Source: an uncultured Acetatifactor sp.
GTDB lineage: Bacteria; Bacillota; Clostridia; Lachnospirales; Lachnospiraceae
Assembly (NCBI GenBank): GCA_910580225.1
Contig: CAJTXE010000001.1
Location: 310,809 to 374,808 of the forward strand
Direction of reading: 5' to 3'
DNA length: 64,000 bases
Shown piece by piece: positions 33,811 through 42,467 of the stretch. Positions within the stretch are counted from its first letter, which is position 1. Every line of letters starts with the position of its first letter. The notes beneath the pieces are model-generated. The model made no database searches. It was not told the origin of the DNA and saw only the letters and a program-made list of their open reading frames with translations. Position numbers and translations under genes: made by a program.

Positions 33811-33857
33811 TATGTATAGCCGGAGGAAAACGGAGAAAAGAAAGGCAGGATGAAAGC

Positions 33858-34841
33858 ATGGATTTAAAAGGACGTGATTTTCTAAAACTGTTGGATTATA
33901 CCCAGGAGGAGATAACTTACCTGCTGGATTTGGCAGCGGAGCTGAAGGATAAAAAGAAGAAGGGAATTCCGGTGGATACGCTGAGGGGAAAGAATGTGGC
34001 GCTGATATTTGAGAAGACAAGTACCCGCACCAGGTGTTCCTTTGAGGTGGCAGCCCATGACCTGGGGATGGGAACCACTTACCTGGATCCGTCCGGTTCT
34101 CAGATCGGCAAGAAAGAGAGCATTGCAGATACGGCGAGAGTGCTGGCCGGGATGTATGACGGCATTGAATACCGGGGATACGGTCAGAAGATTGTGGAAG
34201 AACTGGCGAAGTACGCCGATGTGCCTGTGTGGAACGGTCTGACCAATGAATTCCATCCCACTCAGATGTTGGCAGATCTGCTGACCATACGGGAACATTT
34301 CAGAACTTTGAAGGGGCTGAAGCTGACTTATATGGGAGATGCCCGTTATAATATGGGAAACTCCCTGATGGTAGCCTGTGCTAAAATGGGAATGCATTTC
34401 ACGGCCTGTACCGGGGAGAAATATTTTCCGGAAGAAGAGCTGGTAAGACAGTGCCGGGAGATTGCCGGCAGGACCGGAGGCAGCATATTGTTCACACAGG
34501 ATGTGGAAGAGGGGACAAAAGAGGCGGATATCATTTATACGGATGTATGGGTTTCTATGGGGGAACCGGAGGAAGTATGGGAGGAACGCATCCGGGATCT
34601 GGCTCCTTACCAGGTGAATCGTAAAGTCATGGAGAATGCGGGGGAGAAAGCGGTCTTTATGCATTGCCTTCCGGCCTTTCATAATCTGGATACGAAAATC
34701 GGTGCAGAGATGGGAGCCCGTTTTGGCGTCCGGGAGATGGAAGTTACGGATGAGGTATTCGAGTCAAAGCAGTCTCTTGTATTTGAGGAGGCAGAGAACC
34801 GCATGCATACCATTAAAGCCGTGATGGCGGCTACGTTGTAG
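33858..34841 (+). CDS. argF: Ornithine carbamoyltransferase
   Basis: Joins ornithine and carbamoyl phosphate to make citrulline in arginine synthesis, or the reverse in the deiminase pathway. At 327 residues it has family length. Motifs: carbamoyl-phosphate loop STRTRCSFEVA, HPTQMLADLLT, DVWVSMGEP (the ornithine loop) and the catalytic MHCLPAFH. No arcA or arcC neighbours are present, so the anabolic role is favoured. It has its own promoter; birA begins 46 bases downstream and may be co-transcribed. Confidence 0.95.
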   Translation: MDLKGRDFLKLLDYTQEEITYLLDLAAELKDKKKKGIPVDTLRGKNVALIFEKTSTRTRCSFEVAAHDLGMGTTYLDPSGSQIGKKESIADTARVLAGMYDGIEYRGYGQKIVEELAKYADVPVWNGLTNEFHPTQMLADLLTIREHFRTLKGLKLTYMGDARYNMGNSLMVACAKMGMHFTACTGEKYFPEEELVRQCREIAGRTGGSILFTQDVEEGTKEADIIYTDVWVSMGEPEEVWEERIRDLAPYQVNRKVMENAGEKAVFMHCLPAFHNLDTKIGAEMGARFGVREMEVTDEVFESKQSLVFEEAENRMHTIKAVMAATL

Positions 34842-34887
34842 TCTTTTGGGGAATGGTTTCGGGAGGGAGACTGAAAAAGGCAGAAGA

Positions 34888-35889
34888 ATGGGAACAGGAC
34901 ATACAAATATGAAATCAGAGATATTGGCACTTCTGCGGGAACGAGGGGATTATGTTTCGGGCCAGGAACTGTGTGAACGGTTTAACGTGTCCAGAACTGC
35001 GGTCTGGAAGGCAATCGGCCAGCTGAAAAAGGAAGGTTATGGGATTGAAGCGGTTCAGAACAGGGGATACAGGCTGGCAGATGGCAGGGAACCTTTCGGA
35101 CAGCATGCGCTGGAGAGCCGGATGGATACGAAATGGGCGGGACATCCGGTGCGGTTCTTTGAAGTGTTGGGGTCCACCAATCTGCAGGCAAAGCTGGATG
35201 CGGAAAACGGCGCCCAGGAGGGAACTTTGATTGTGGCGGATATGCAGACAGCAGGCAGAGGGCGCAAGGGGAGATCCTGGAGCAGCCCAGGCAGGGCCAA
35301 TGTATATTTTACCCTGATTCTGAAACCGGATTATGCCGTGGAGCTTGCATCCATGGTAACGCTGGTGATGGGGATGGCTGTAACGGAAGGCATCCGCAGG
35401 GCCTGCGGCGTGGAAGCCGGGATTAAGTGGCCCAATGATATTGTGGTAAACGGGAAGAAAATCTGCGGTATACTGGCGGAGATGAGTGTGGAGAGAGCGT
35501 ATATCCATTATGTAGTCATAGGCGTAGGTATCAATGTGGGAGAGCAGACTTTTCCGCCTGAGATTTGTGACATGGCTACCAGCCTGTGGGAGGAATGCGG
35601 GAAGCAGGTGTCCAGAGCAGCGCTGATTGCGGAGGTAATGAAGGCTTTTGAGACGTGCTATGCTTCCTTTCGGAAGGAGGGGAATCTGGCAGGACTGACA
35701 GAACGATACAATGAAATGTTGGTAAACCGGGACAGAGAGGTACGTGTTCTGGATCCAAAGGGAGAGTTTCGGGGGATTGCCCGGGGAATCAATCCTGCCG
35801 GAGAACTGCTGGTGGAACGGTTGGACGGCACAACTGCGGAAGTCTGTGGGGGTGAGGTATCCGTGCGGGGGATTTACGGATATGTGTGA
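34888..35889 (+). CDS. birA: Bifunctional biotin protein ligase / biotin repressor
   Basis: A 333-residue protein. The N-terminal winged helix (SGQELCERFNVSRTAVWKAI, then RGYRL) marks the class II, DNA-binding type. The ligase core has FFEVLGSTNLQAK, the biotin/ATP loop GRGRKGRSW and IKWPNDIVVNGKKICGIL, and the C-terminal SH3-like domain ends near residue 330. It attaches biotin to carboxyl carrier proteins and, as the holorepressor, can control biotin genes; none are in this window. I chose ATG 34888, with AAGG seven bases ahead; ATG 34909 is the alternative. Confidence 0.93.
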   Translation: MGTGHTNMKSEILALLRERGDYVSGQELCERFNVSRTAVWKAIGQLKKEGYGIEAVQNRGYRLADGREPFGQHALESRMDTKWAGHPVRFFEVLGSTNLQAKLDAENGAQEGTLIVADMQTAGRGRKGRSWSSPGRANVYFTLILKPDYAVELASMVTLVMGMAVTEGIRRACGVEAGIKWPNDIVVNGKKICGILAEMSVERAYIHYVVIGVGINVGEQTFPPEICDMATSLWEECGKQVSRAALIAEVMKAFETCYASFRKEGNLAGLTERYNEMLVNRDREVRVLDPKGEFRGIARGINPAGELLVERLDGTTAEVCGGEVSVRGIYGYV

Positions 35890-35910
35890 GGGGCTGTGCA
35901 GGAGGTGTGG

Positions 35911-36252
35911 ATGGAAGAGAAGAAAACAGTGCTCTGCGGAGCAAATGCCTATGAGATGAAATATTATTTTAACGAGCAGTTCCGGGCAATTCCGGATTCC
36001 GTTAAGGATGAGCTGCATATTATCTGTGTGTTGTTCACGGAAGAAGTGGGAGGCATATTTACCATTGGCTATGAAGAAGATGGGAATATAGTCCTCGAAA
36101 CAAATGCGAAGGACGACGATATTTATTATGATGAGGTCAGCAGCGGCCTGCTGGTGTCCGAAATCCGCAGAAACCGCCAGGAACTGTTTGAGGCGCTGAC
36201 TCTGTATTATCGGGTGGTTATTTTAGGAGAAGAAATTCCGGACCTGCCGTAG
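35911..36252 (+). CDS. Conserved-looking small protein of unknown function
   Basis: A 113-residue acidic, soluble protein with an alternating strand/helix pattern and no signal or membrane segment. Features seen: CGANAYEMKYYFNEQFRAIP at the N-terminus and a glycine-containing strand pair (GGIFTIGYEEDGNIVLE). I do not recognise a characterised family. It lies between birA and coaX with short spacing (AGGAGG at 35900-35905), so it is very probably translated within that operon. No function is assigned. Confidence 0.75.
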   Translation: MEEKKTVLCGANAYEMKYYFNEQFRAIPDSVKDELHIICVLFTEEVGGIFTIGYEEDGNIVLETNAKDDDIYYDEVSSGLLVSEIRRNRQELFEALTLYYRVVILGEEIPDLP

Positions 36253-36402
36253 AGAGGGCAGGAGAGAGAAAAGGCAGATGCCGGGTTATCTGGGATGGCG
36301 GATAAGCCGGAGGGCCTATTGACGCAGGAAAAGTGGTGGCGGAGGTATGGAGCGGGCGGCAGGGAGACGGTGCCGAATGTGTGCCATCGAAAGGAAGGAT
36401 AC

Positions 36403-37173
36403 ATGATTCTGGTAGTAGATGTGGGGAATACAAATATGACAATGGGCGTGTATGAGGGCAGCAAATTAAAAGCAACCTTTCATATCATGACAAAGGTGCC
36501 CAGGACATCCGACGAATATGGTGTGCTGATCACTCAGCTGCTGCAGAACAGGGGAGTGCGTATGTCTGCGTTGGAGGGGTCTATCGTGTCCAGTGTGGTG
36601 CCGGATGTGATGCATTCCTTTCTGGGGGCGTTAGTGCGGTATACGCAGACAAAGCCCCTGAATGTGGGTCCAGGGATGAAAACGGGTATCAGGATTGTCA
36701 CCGAGGACCCGAGAGCCATCGGAGCGGACCGGATCGTGGATGCGGTGGCGGCCTACACGAAATACGGAGGTCCGGTTCTGGTGTTGGATTTCGGAACCGC
36801 TACTACTTATGATCTGATTACGGAGAAGGGAGAATTTACCGCCGGTATTACGGCACCGGGGATTCGGATCAGTTCCGAGGCTTTATGTGCCCAGGCGGCG
36901 AAGCTGCCCAATATTGCCATCAGGAAGCCCAAATCCATTCTGGCCCAGGAGACCATTACCAGTATGCAGGCCGGGCTGGTATACGGTCAGATCGGTCAGA
37001 CGGAGTACATTGTCAGGAAAGTCAGGGAAGAGAGCGGCATTCAGGACCTGAAAGTAGTGGCAACCGGCGGACTGGGCAGACTGATCGCAGAGGAGACGGA
37101 GGCCATCGATATATATGACAGCTTCCTGACTTTGGACGGTCTGCGTATTATTTATGAAAAGAATCGGAAATGA
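36403..37173 (+). CDS. coaX: Type III pantothenate kinase
   Basis: Phosphorylates pantothenate, the first step of coenzyme A synthesis. A 256-residue ASKHA-fold enzyme with the phosphate loop VVDVGNTNMTMGVY at residues 4-17, GADRIVDAVAAY and DFGTATTYDLI, and the C-terminal VVATGGLGRLIA. Start ATG 36403, preceded by AAGGAAGG at 36391-36398; the frame is open earlier without a site. dusB starts seven bases after the stop. birA-coaX proximity is common in Firmicutes. Confidence 0.95.
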   Translation: MILVVDVGNTNMTMGVYEGSKLKATFHIMTKVPRTSDEYGVLITQLLQNRGVRMSALEGSIVSSVVPDVMHSFLGALVRYTQTKPLNVGPGMKTGIRIVTEDPRAIGADRIVDAVAAYTKYGGPVLVLDFGTATTYDLITEKGEFTAGITAPGIRISSEALCAQAAKLPNIAIRKPKSILAQETITSMQAGLVYGQIGQTEYIVRKVREESGIQDLKVVATGGLGRLIAEETEAIDIYDSFLTLDGLRIIYEKNRK

Positions 37174-37179
37174 GAGAGA

Positions 37180-38148
37180 ATGATGGGAAAGTTAACGATT
37201 GGCAGTGTTGTTTTAGACAATCAGGTGATATTGGCGCCAATGGCAGGTGTGACGGACCTGCCATTTCGTCTGTTATGCAGAAAGGCAGGTGCAGGGCTGG
37301 TCTGCATGGAGATGGTCAGCGCAAAAGCGATCTATTACAACAATAAAAATACGGAAGAACTGCTGTCCATCCACCCGGAGGAAGGACCGGCATCCTTACA
37401 GCTGTTCGGTTCTGACCCCAGGATTGTAGGGGAGATGGCCAGAAAGATCTGTGAGAGACCTTTTGCCATACTGGATTTCAATATGGGCTGTCCCGTGCCT
37501 AAAGTGGTGAACAACGGGGAGGGGTCTGCACTGATGAAGAATCCCAGGCTGGCGGAGGCGATTTTGACTGCGCTGGTGAAGGCAGTGGACAAACCTGTGA
37601 CAGTGAAAATCCGCAGGGGCTTTGACGAGACCTGCTGCAATGCGGTGGAAATTGCTAAAATTGCGGAGAGCTGCGGCGTGGCGGCCATAGCGGTCCATGG
37701 GCGTACCAGGGAACAATACTACAGCGGCAGAGCAGATTGGGAGGTTATCCGTCAGGTAAAACAGGCGGTGGGGATTCCGGTCATCGGCAACGGGGATGTG
37801 GACTCCCCTATGGCAGCTGAGGAGATGCTGTCCCGAACAGGCTGCGATGGTGTGATGATCGGGAGAGCTGCTCAGGGGAATCCCTGGATCTTTCGGGATA
37901 CGGTCAGCTATCTGGAGACAGGAGAGATTCCGAAGGCACCGGACCGCAGGGAGAAAAGGGAGATGGTACTGAAGCATGGGCAGTTATTGTTGGAATGTAA
38001 AGGGGAATATACCGCCGTGCGGGAGATGAGAAAGCATCTGGCCTGGTATACGGCAGGCATGCCCCATTCTGCCCGTTTTCGGCAGACAATCAACACCATG
38101 GAAACTTTTGCGGAATTGGTGGCAGGTGTGGAGACTATTTTCCGTTGA
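37180..38148 (+). CDS. dusB: tRNA-dihydrouridine synthase
   Basis: A flavoenzyme of 322 residues that reduces uridine to dihydrouridine in tRNA. The TIM barrel shows LAPMAGVTDLPFRLLCRKAG, the catalytic cysteine in NMGCPVPKVVNNGEGSALM, VHGRTREQYYSGRADW, GNGDVDSP and the FMN phosphate site MIGRAAQGNPW. The C-terminal helical domain recognises tRNA. Two adjacent ATGs (37180, 37183) could start it. It is closely spaced behind coaX, which indicates an operon. Confidence 0.94.
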   Translation: MMGKLTIGSVVLDNQVILAPMAGVTDLPFRLLCRKAGAGLVCMEMVSAKAIYYNNKNTEELLSIHPEEGPASLQLFGSDPRIVGEMARKICERPFAILDFNMGCPVPKVVNNGEGSALMKNPRLAEAILTALVKAVDKPVTVKIRRGFDETCCNAVEIAKIAESCGVAAIAVHGRTREQYYSGRADWEVIRQVKQAVGIPVIGNGDVDSPMAAEEMLSRTGCDGVMIGRAAQGNPWIFRDTVSYLETGEIPKAPDRREKREMVLKHGQLLLECKGEYTAVREMRKHLAWYTAGMPHSARFRQTINTMETFAELVAGVETIFR

Positions 38149-38166
38149 TTCCGCATATCGTTTTAC

Positions 38167-39258
38167 ATGGACACAATATTATTTTTTTATAGAAAAAGAG
38201 GATTGAAGGAGCCGTTCGTGGAGCCTGTGGGCTTGAAGCGCTATATGCTGATCCGGGTAGCATTGGATGTGGAGGAGGGGAAGTGGTTCGGGGAGCTGGT
38301 GGGGCAGTCCCAGAGCGAGAGACAGCAGGGGGGCGGGAAGCGGAAAGAAGTAGTTGGGCAAAGTGAGAAGGCGGAAAGTGTGCAGCCGCAGAGCTGGAAT
38401 TTTGGGGAAGAACTGCCGGGGAGGGCCATCATCCCGGAAGGCGGGCGGCATAATCTGTTGTATCGTCTCCTGTATCATAGGCAAAAGCGTGAAAAGCGGC
38501 AGGGATCCTGGGCGGATTCCGGTAAAGCGGAAGCACAAAGGAGAGAAAAACTGCTGCAGGAGAGGAGGGAAAGGATCCGCGAAATAGAAAGGCAGATCGA
38601 AAGACTGCGGACGGAAATCATGAGTTTGGCAGGGGAAGACAGCAGTTTTTACTGCGTTTATGAAGAGGTAATCCGAAAAACATTTAAGATAAATCATAAT
38701 AACGTATATTATAAAGATGCAGGTGACAGAAACCAGGAAGTATTGTCCGTTCTCTGGAGGAACCGTTTTGACTGGAAGGAATTTGACACATATGACAGCC
38801 TTTTTTGGGCAGGGTTACTGATGTCTGAGGCTGTGCTGCCGCATTTTGTAATTTTGGGGACCGCATCCTGTATACCTGAGCTGGCAGAAGAATACGCCTG
38901 TCGCATGAAGAGTCTTAAGTGGATTCTGCGGGAGGCTGACTATACTGAGGAGATGCAGGATTTTGTGGAGGATTTTTACACGGAATATGGGCTTGCCGTC
39001 TCGCTGCAGACAGTTCCGGATGGGGCAGAATTGCGCAGGCTGCGCCTGACATTCGAATTACCGTCTAATATATTGGATTTTACCAGGGAAACAGGCCCGA
39101 ATGTGACTCCGGCGGAAGGGAGCATATGGATAGACATGTGGTCCCGGGAGGAGAAACGCAGGCGGATTCTGGGGCGATGCAGGGGAATCACCTATGTGTC
39201 ATTGAAAGAGAAATGGAAATATGCACAAAGGCGCTGTAATAGCCCCGGATTACCTTGA
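38167..39258 (+). CDS. Unknown protein with charged coiled-coil, between dusB and greA
   Basis: A 363-residue soluble protein I do not recognise. Residues 1-30 form a hydrophobic/basic start, and 45-115 is a low-complexity Gln/Gly/Lys region. A strongly charged helix follows (about 118-155; RREKLLQERRERIREIERQ). From about 160 to 350 there is a compact-looking domain with several Trp and Tyr residues and the tail WIDMWSREEKRRRIL. No signal peptide or membrane segment is clear. It is 18 bases behind dusB, hence probably in the same transcript; the greA promoter overlaps its last codons. Function unknown. Confidence 0.75.
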   Translation: MDTILFFYRKRGLKEPFVEPVGLKRYMLIRVALDVEEGKWFGELVGQSQSERQQGGGKRKEVVGQSEKAESVQPQSWNFGEELPGRAIIPEGGRHNLLYRLLYHRQKREKRQGSWADSGKAEAQRREKLLQERRERIREIERQIERLRTEIMSLAGEDSSFYCVYEEVIRKTFKINHNNVYYKDAGDRNQEVLSVLWRNRFDWKEFDTYDSLFWAGLLMSEAVLPHFVILGTASCIPELAEEYACRMKSLKWILREADYTEEMQDFVEDFYTEYGLAVSLQTVPDGAELRRLRLTFELPSNILDFTRETGPNVTPAEGSIWIDMWSREEKRRRILGRCRGITYVSLKEKWKYAQRRCNSPGLP

Positions 39259-39282
39259 CACCGGCGGGAAAAGTGGTATAAT
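39255..39282 (+). promoter_or_regulatory. Strong sigma-A promoter of greA
   Basis: TTGACA (39255-39260), 16-base spacer, TATAAT (39277-39282), overlapping the end of the preceding gene. Predicted start near 39289 leaves a leader of almost 220 bases. Confidence 0.8.
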
Positions 39283-39288
39283 ACGGGA

Positions 39289-39506
39289 GAATCCATGAAC
39301 GGATTGCAGTATAGGGAGAATGTACTTGGGATCACAGAGGACGGAGCCGGGGTCGGGAAACCGTAGAACGAGAGGTACCGTCCGCGTTTCGGGAGACAGA
39401 AGGGCGGGGTGTACCATCAGAGATTCCGCAGGGAATCAGGACAGAAACGAAACGAGAATAAACAAAACGAAAATAGAAAGACAGAGAACAGAAAGGACGT
39501 AGTAAA
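39289..39506 (+). other. Long structured 5' leader of greA
   Basis: Contains an imperfect long hairpin between GGTACC (39374) and GTACC (39415), then a perfect GATTCC-GCAG-GGAATC hairpin (39422-39437), then a purine-rich unstructured run (GAAACGAAACGAG type) up to the start codon. A 60-codon, Arg-rich open frame within it has no good ribosome site and is probably not a gene. Confidence 0.5.
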
Positions 39507-39989
39507 ATGCAGGAGAAGAAAAATATTCTGACCTATGAAGGGCTCAGAAAATATGAGACCGAATTACATGAGCTGAAGGTAGTGCGCCGTCAGGAGGTGG
39601 CACAGAAGATCAAAGAGGCCAGGGAGCAGGGTGACCTGTCCGAGAATGCAGAGTATGATGCAGCCAAGGATGAGCAGCGGGATATTGAGACGAGGATTGA
39701 GGAGCTGGAGAAAATCCTGAAAAATGCCGAGGTAGTGGTGGAAGATGAGGTTGATCTGGACAAGATCAATATCGGCTGTGTGGTAAAGCTTCTGGATATT
39801 GAATACAGTGAGGAGCTGGAATACAAGATCGTGGGATCTACTGAGGCTGACAGCCTGAAGGGCAAGATTTCCAACGAGAGCCCTGTGGGTAAGGCACTGA
39901 TTGGCTGCAAAGTGGGAGATAACGTGGAAGTGGAGACTGCCGCAGGGGTATTCACTTATAAAGTATTGGAGATTCAAAGGAGCAGATAA
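39507..39989 (+). CDS. greA: Transcription elongation factor GreA
   Basis: A 160-residue factor that rescues backtracked RNA polymerase by stimulating transcript cleavage. The N-terminal coiled-coil shows LTYEGLRKYETELHEL, REQGDLSENAEYDAAKDEQ, where the tip acidic residues lie, and RIEELEKIL. The C-terminal FKBP-like domain has YKIVGSTEADSL and SPVGKALIGCKVGD. Length and sequence are typical. It has its own promoter and a terminator-like hairpin behind it. Confidence 0.96.
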   Translation: MQEKKNILTYEGLRKYETELHELKVVRRQEVAQKIKEAREQGDLSENAEYDAAKDEQRDIETRIEELEKILKNAEVVVEDEVDLDKINIGCVVKLLDIEYSEELEYKIVGSTEADSLKGKISNESPVGKALIGCKVGDNVEVETAAGVFTYKVLEIQRSR

Positions 39990-40037
39990 GGATATACTGG
40001 TTTGAAACGGTATCGAATTTCAGAACGGAAGGATAGT

Positions 40038-40078
40038 AGCGGAGTCAGTGAAGTATCAGGCTGACTTCGCTATTTGCT
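40038..40078 (+). terminator. Terminator-like hairpin after greA
   Basis: AGCGGAGTCAG-TGAAGTATCAGG-CTGACTTCGCT gives an 11-bp stem (one G-T pair), followed by the weak T-rich run ATTTGCTTAT. Confidence 0.6.
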
Positions 40079-40177
40079 TATGGAGAGGGCTCAGTTTGTG
40101 TGCATCATGTACTCTGTGCGACGAATCCGGGAAAAGCAGCAATCAAAGACGCTGTTTTTAGAGTCATGGTAAAAGAG

Positions 40178-40192
40178 CTTGTCATGGACAAG
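40178..40192. promoter_or_regulatory. Candidate operator palindrome over the -35 box
   Basis: CTTGTC-ATG-GACAAG, a perfect 6+6 inverted repeat covering the TTGTCA -35 element. A second repeat, GTATA-CTGATTT-TATAC (40201-40217), covers the -10. Both suit repressor binding; the factor is unknown. Confidence 0.4.
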
Positions 40193-40207
40193 GTTTGCTG
40201 GTATACT
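40179..40207 (+). promoter_or_regulatory. Promoter of the second surface-glycan operon
   Basis: TTGTCA (40179-40184), 17-base spacer ending in TGG, TATACT (40202-40207): an extended -10 promoter. Predicted start near 40214. Confidence 0.65.
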
Positions 40208-40465
40208 GATTTTATACATATAAGCACATTTGTTTGTCGTTTTTCGTGCTGTATTGCTGAATGATTCACTTGTAATATCGTATGCCCGGTAACTGTTTTC
40301 GGCTATGTATATATGGCATAAATACGTGTTTCGGAATGCCAGGTACAGGAAAATTTTCAAGATTTTGTGTTGTCATGAAGATTTTGCCTCAGGGCATACT
40401 GAGTATTTAAGAGAGGATATATTTCGAAAGGGATAAATTGTGTTACAATCCCGGATGGGAGTTAT

Positions 40466-42343
40466 ATGAAAAAGCTTAAGGATGTCAGGGTTGGGATACT
40501 GCAGATACCGATTACGCGCATCGCCCTGCTGATTTTTGCAGATTTACTGTCGGTTCTTCTGGCTTCGGTGTTAAGTCTCTATGTTCGCTATGACTTTAAA
40601 TTTATGGATGTGCCCAGATATTTCTGGGAGGCCCTGCTGGAATGTTATATCCCCAATGTTTTGGTCATGTTGGTGGTATTTAACATATTCAGATTATACA
40701 AGAGCGTATGGCGCTATGCCTCAGATACGGAGCTGGTAAATAATGCCATTGCGGTGTTATTCTGTGCCGTAATGCAGCTGGTCATCTGTGTGGTCTGCGG
40801 CATAAGGCTGCCGGATAGCCATCCTTTTTTTTACGGTGTATTTTTGTTGATTTTTACGGCAGGAATCCGCTTCAGCTATCGTATTCTTCGGGTGTTTCAG
40901 AATAGAAGGCTCAGCCGCAGAAGCGGTCTGACAAAATTCAACTGCATGATCGTCGGAGCCGGGGCTGCGGGCAATGCCATTTTAAAGGAGATTGAGACCA
41001 GCCATTATCTGAATATGCACGTGTCATGTGCCATTGACGACCATCCGGGGTGTCATGGAAAATATCTGCGGGGTGTGCCGATTGTGGGTGGCAGGGAGTG
41101 TATTCCGGAATGTGTGGAGAAATATGACATTGATGAGATCATCATTGCCATCCCCTCCGCCAGCCGGTCAGCGCTGCGCCCGCTGCTGGATATCTGTAAG
41201 GAGACAGGCTGCAAACTTCGGATTCTGCCCGGAATGTATCAGCTGATTACCGGAGATGTGAGTGTGTCTCAGCTGCGGGAAGTGCAGATTGAGGATCTGC
41301 TTGGAAGGGATCCGATAGAAGTCAATGTGGATGATATCATCGGCTATGTTCAGGATCAGATTGTGTTGGTAACCGGAGGCGGCGGTTCCATCGGCAGTGA
41401 ACTGTGCAGACAGATTGCTCAGCATGAGCCCAGAAGGCTGATCGTTTTTGATATCTATGAGAACGGCGCCTATGAGCTCCAGCAGGAGCTTAAGGTGAGA
41501 TATCCGGATCTGAATCTGGTGGTGCTGATCGGTTCGGTGCGCAATACGGCCAGGGTGGAAGATATTTTCAGGACCTACCGGCCCCATATCGTCTATCACG
41601 CGGCGGCCCACAAGCATGTGCCCCTGATGGAGGACAGTCCCAGAGAGGCGATCAAGAATAATGTGTTCGGCACATTAAAAGTGGCAAGGGCCGCGGACAG
41701 ATATGGTGTCCGACGGTTTGTCATGATCTCCACGGATAAGGCGGTAAATCCCACCAATATCATGGGAGCCAGCAAACGGATATGCGAAATGGTAATACAG
41801 AATCAGAATCTGAAATCCCGGACAGAATTTGTGGCGGTGCGGTTCGGCAATGTGCTGGGCAGCAACGGCAGTGTGGTGCCTTTGTTTAAAAAGCAGATTG
41901 CTCAGGGAGGACCGGTAACGGTGACCAGCCCGGATATCGTGCGCTATTTCATGACGATTCCCGAGGCGGTGTCCCTGGTGCTCCAGGCAGGAGCTTACGC
42001 AAAAGGAGGCGAGATCTTTGTGTTGGACATGGGGGAACCCATGAAAATGCTGGATATGGCGAAAAACCTGATCAAGCTGTCCGGTTTTCGGGTGGATGAG
42101 GACATTAAGATCGAATTTATCGGCCTCCGCCCCGGGGAAAAGATGTATGAGGAGCTTCTGATGAATGAGGAGGGACTCCAGGAAACCGCCAACAGGATGA
42201 TTCACATTGGCAGACCCATCGAATTTGATTCAGAGGTGTTTGAGGAACAGTTGGAGAGACTGAATCGGATGGCTATGTCCGAAGAGGGGGATATCCGCCG
42301 AATGGTCAGGGAAATCGTGCCCACTTATCAGTATGAAGAGTGA
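40466..42343 (+). CDS. Membrane nucleotide-sugar 4,6-dehydratase (CapD/PglF/WbpM type)
   Basis: A 625-residue protein. Four membrane helices (about residues 15-135) are followed by a first Rossmann domain (MIVGAGAAGNAILKEIE) and a C-terminal SDR catalytic domain with VTGGGGSIGSELCRQIA, YHAAAHKHVPLMED and STDKAVNPTNIMGASKR. The Met at the usual Tyr position is characteristic of the long UDP-GlcNAc 4,6-dehydratases, which start synthesis of sugars such as bacillosamine or QuiNAc. The phosphoglycosyltransferase next door is the usual partner. ATG 40466 with GGATGGGAG upstream. Confidence 0.92.
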   Translation: MKKLKDVRVGILQIPITRIALLIFADLLSVLLASVLSLYVRYDFKFMDVPRYFWEALLECYIPNVLVMLVVFNIFRLYKSVWRYASDTELVNNAIAVLFCAVMQLVICVVCGIRLPDSHPFFYGVFLLIFTAGIRFSYRILRVFQNRRLSRRSGLTKFNCMIVGAGAAGNAILKEIETSHYLNMHVSCAIDDHPGCHGKYLRGVPIVGGRECIPECVEKYDIDEIIIAIPSASRSALRPLLDICKETGCKLRILPGMYQLITGDVSVSQLREVQIEDLLGRDPIEVNVDDIIGYVQDQIVLVTGGGGSIGSELCRQIAQHEPRRLIVFDIYENGAYELQQELKVRYPDLNLVVLIGSVRNTARVEDIFRTYRPHIVYHAAAHKHVPLMEDSPREAIKNNVFGTLKVARAADRYGVRRFVMISTDKAVNPTNIMGASKRICEMVIQNQNLKSRTEFVAVRFGNVLGSNGSVVPLFKKQIAQGGPVTVTSPDIVRYFMTIPEAVSLVLQAGAYAKGGEIFVLDMGEPMKMLDMAKNLIKLSGFRVDEDIKIEFIGLRPGEKMYEELLMNEEGLQETANRMIHIGRPIEFDSEVFEEQLERLNRMAMSEEGDIRRMVREIVPTYQYEE

Positions 42344-42467
42344 AGCGGCGGCGGCCTGCAGATCCGGATTGTGTGTGAAGATTACCCTGGGGGGAGTTTC
42401 AGACAGTGCAGGCAGATAAGGTGCTGAAAAGCGAAGAGGGCAGATCCGCACCGGAATAGGAGAAGAA

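Larger units (their letters stand above)
40079..40465. other. AT-rich gene-free leader region of the second glycan operon
   Basis: Almost 390 bases, visibly richer in A+T than the flanking genes. They hold a promoter at 40179-40207 with an overlapping palindrome and then about 250 bases of leader before the first gene. An 89-codon open frame on the minus strand (40091-40360) has no domain and an unlikely composition, so it is not called as a gene. Confidence 0.55.

Noticed and set aside
31846..34020. A 724-codon open frame on the minus strand
   Set aside because: It lies opposite the well-conserved nfeD and SPFH genes and part of argF; the translation is low-complexity and has no domain.
39320..39502. 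60-codon Arg-rich frame in the greA leader, possible leader peptide
   Set aside because: No good ribosome site and composition typical of random purine-rich RNA.
40091..40360. Small minus-strand open frame in the AT-rich spacer
   Set aside because: No ribosome site or domain, and it covers the promoter of the opposite operon.
40441..40449. TGTTACAAT as an extended -10 for the second glycan operon
   Set aside because: Transcription would start within the ribosome-binding site, leaving too short a leader; the promoter at 40179-40207 is better.
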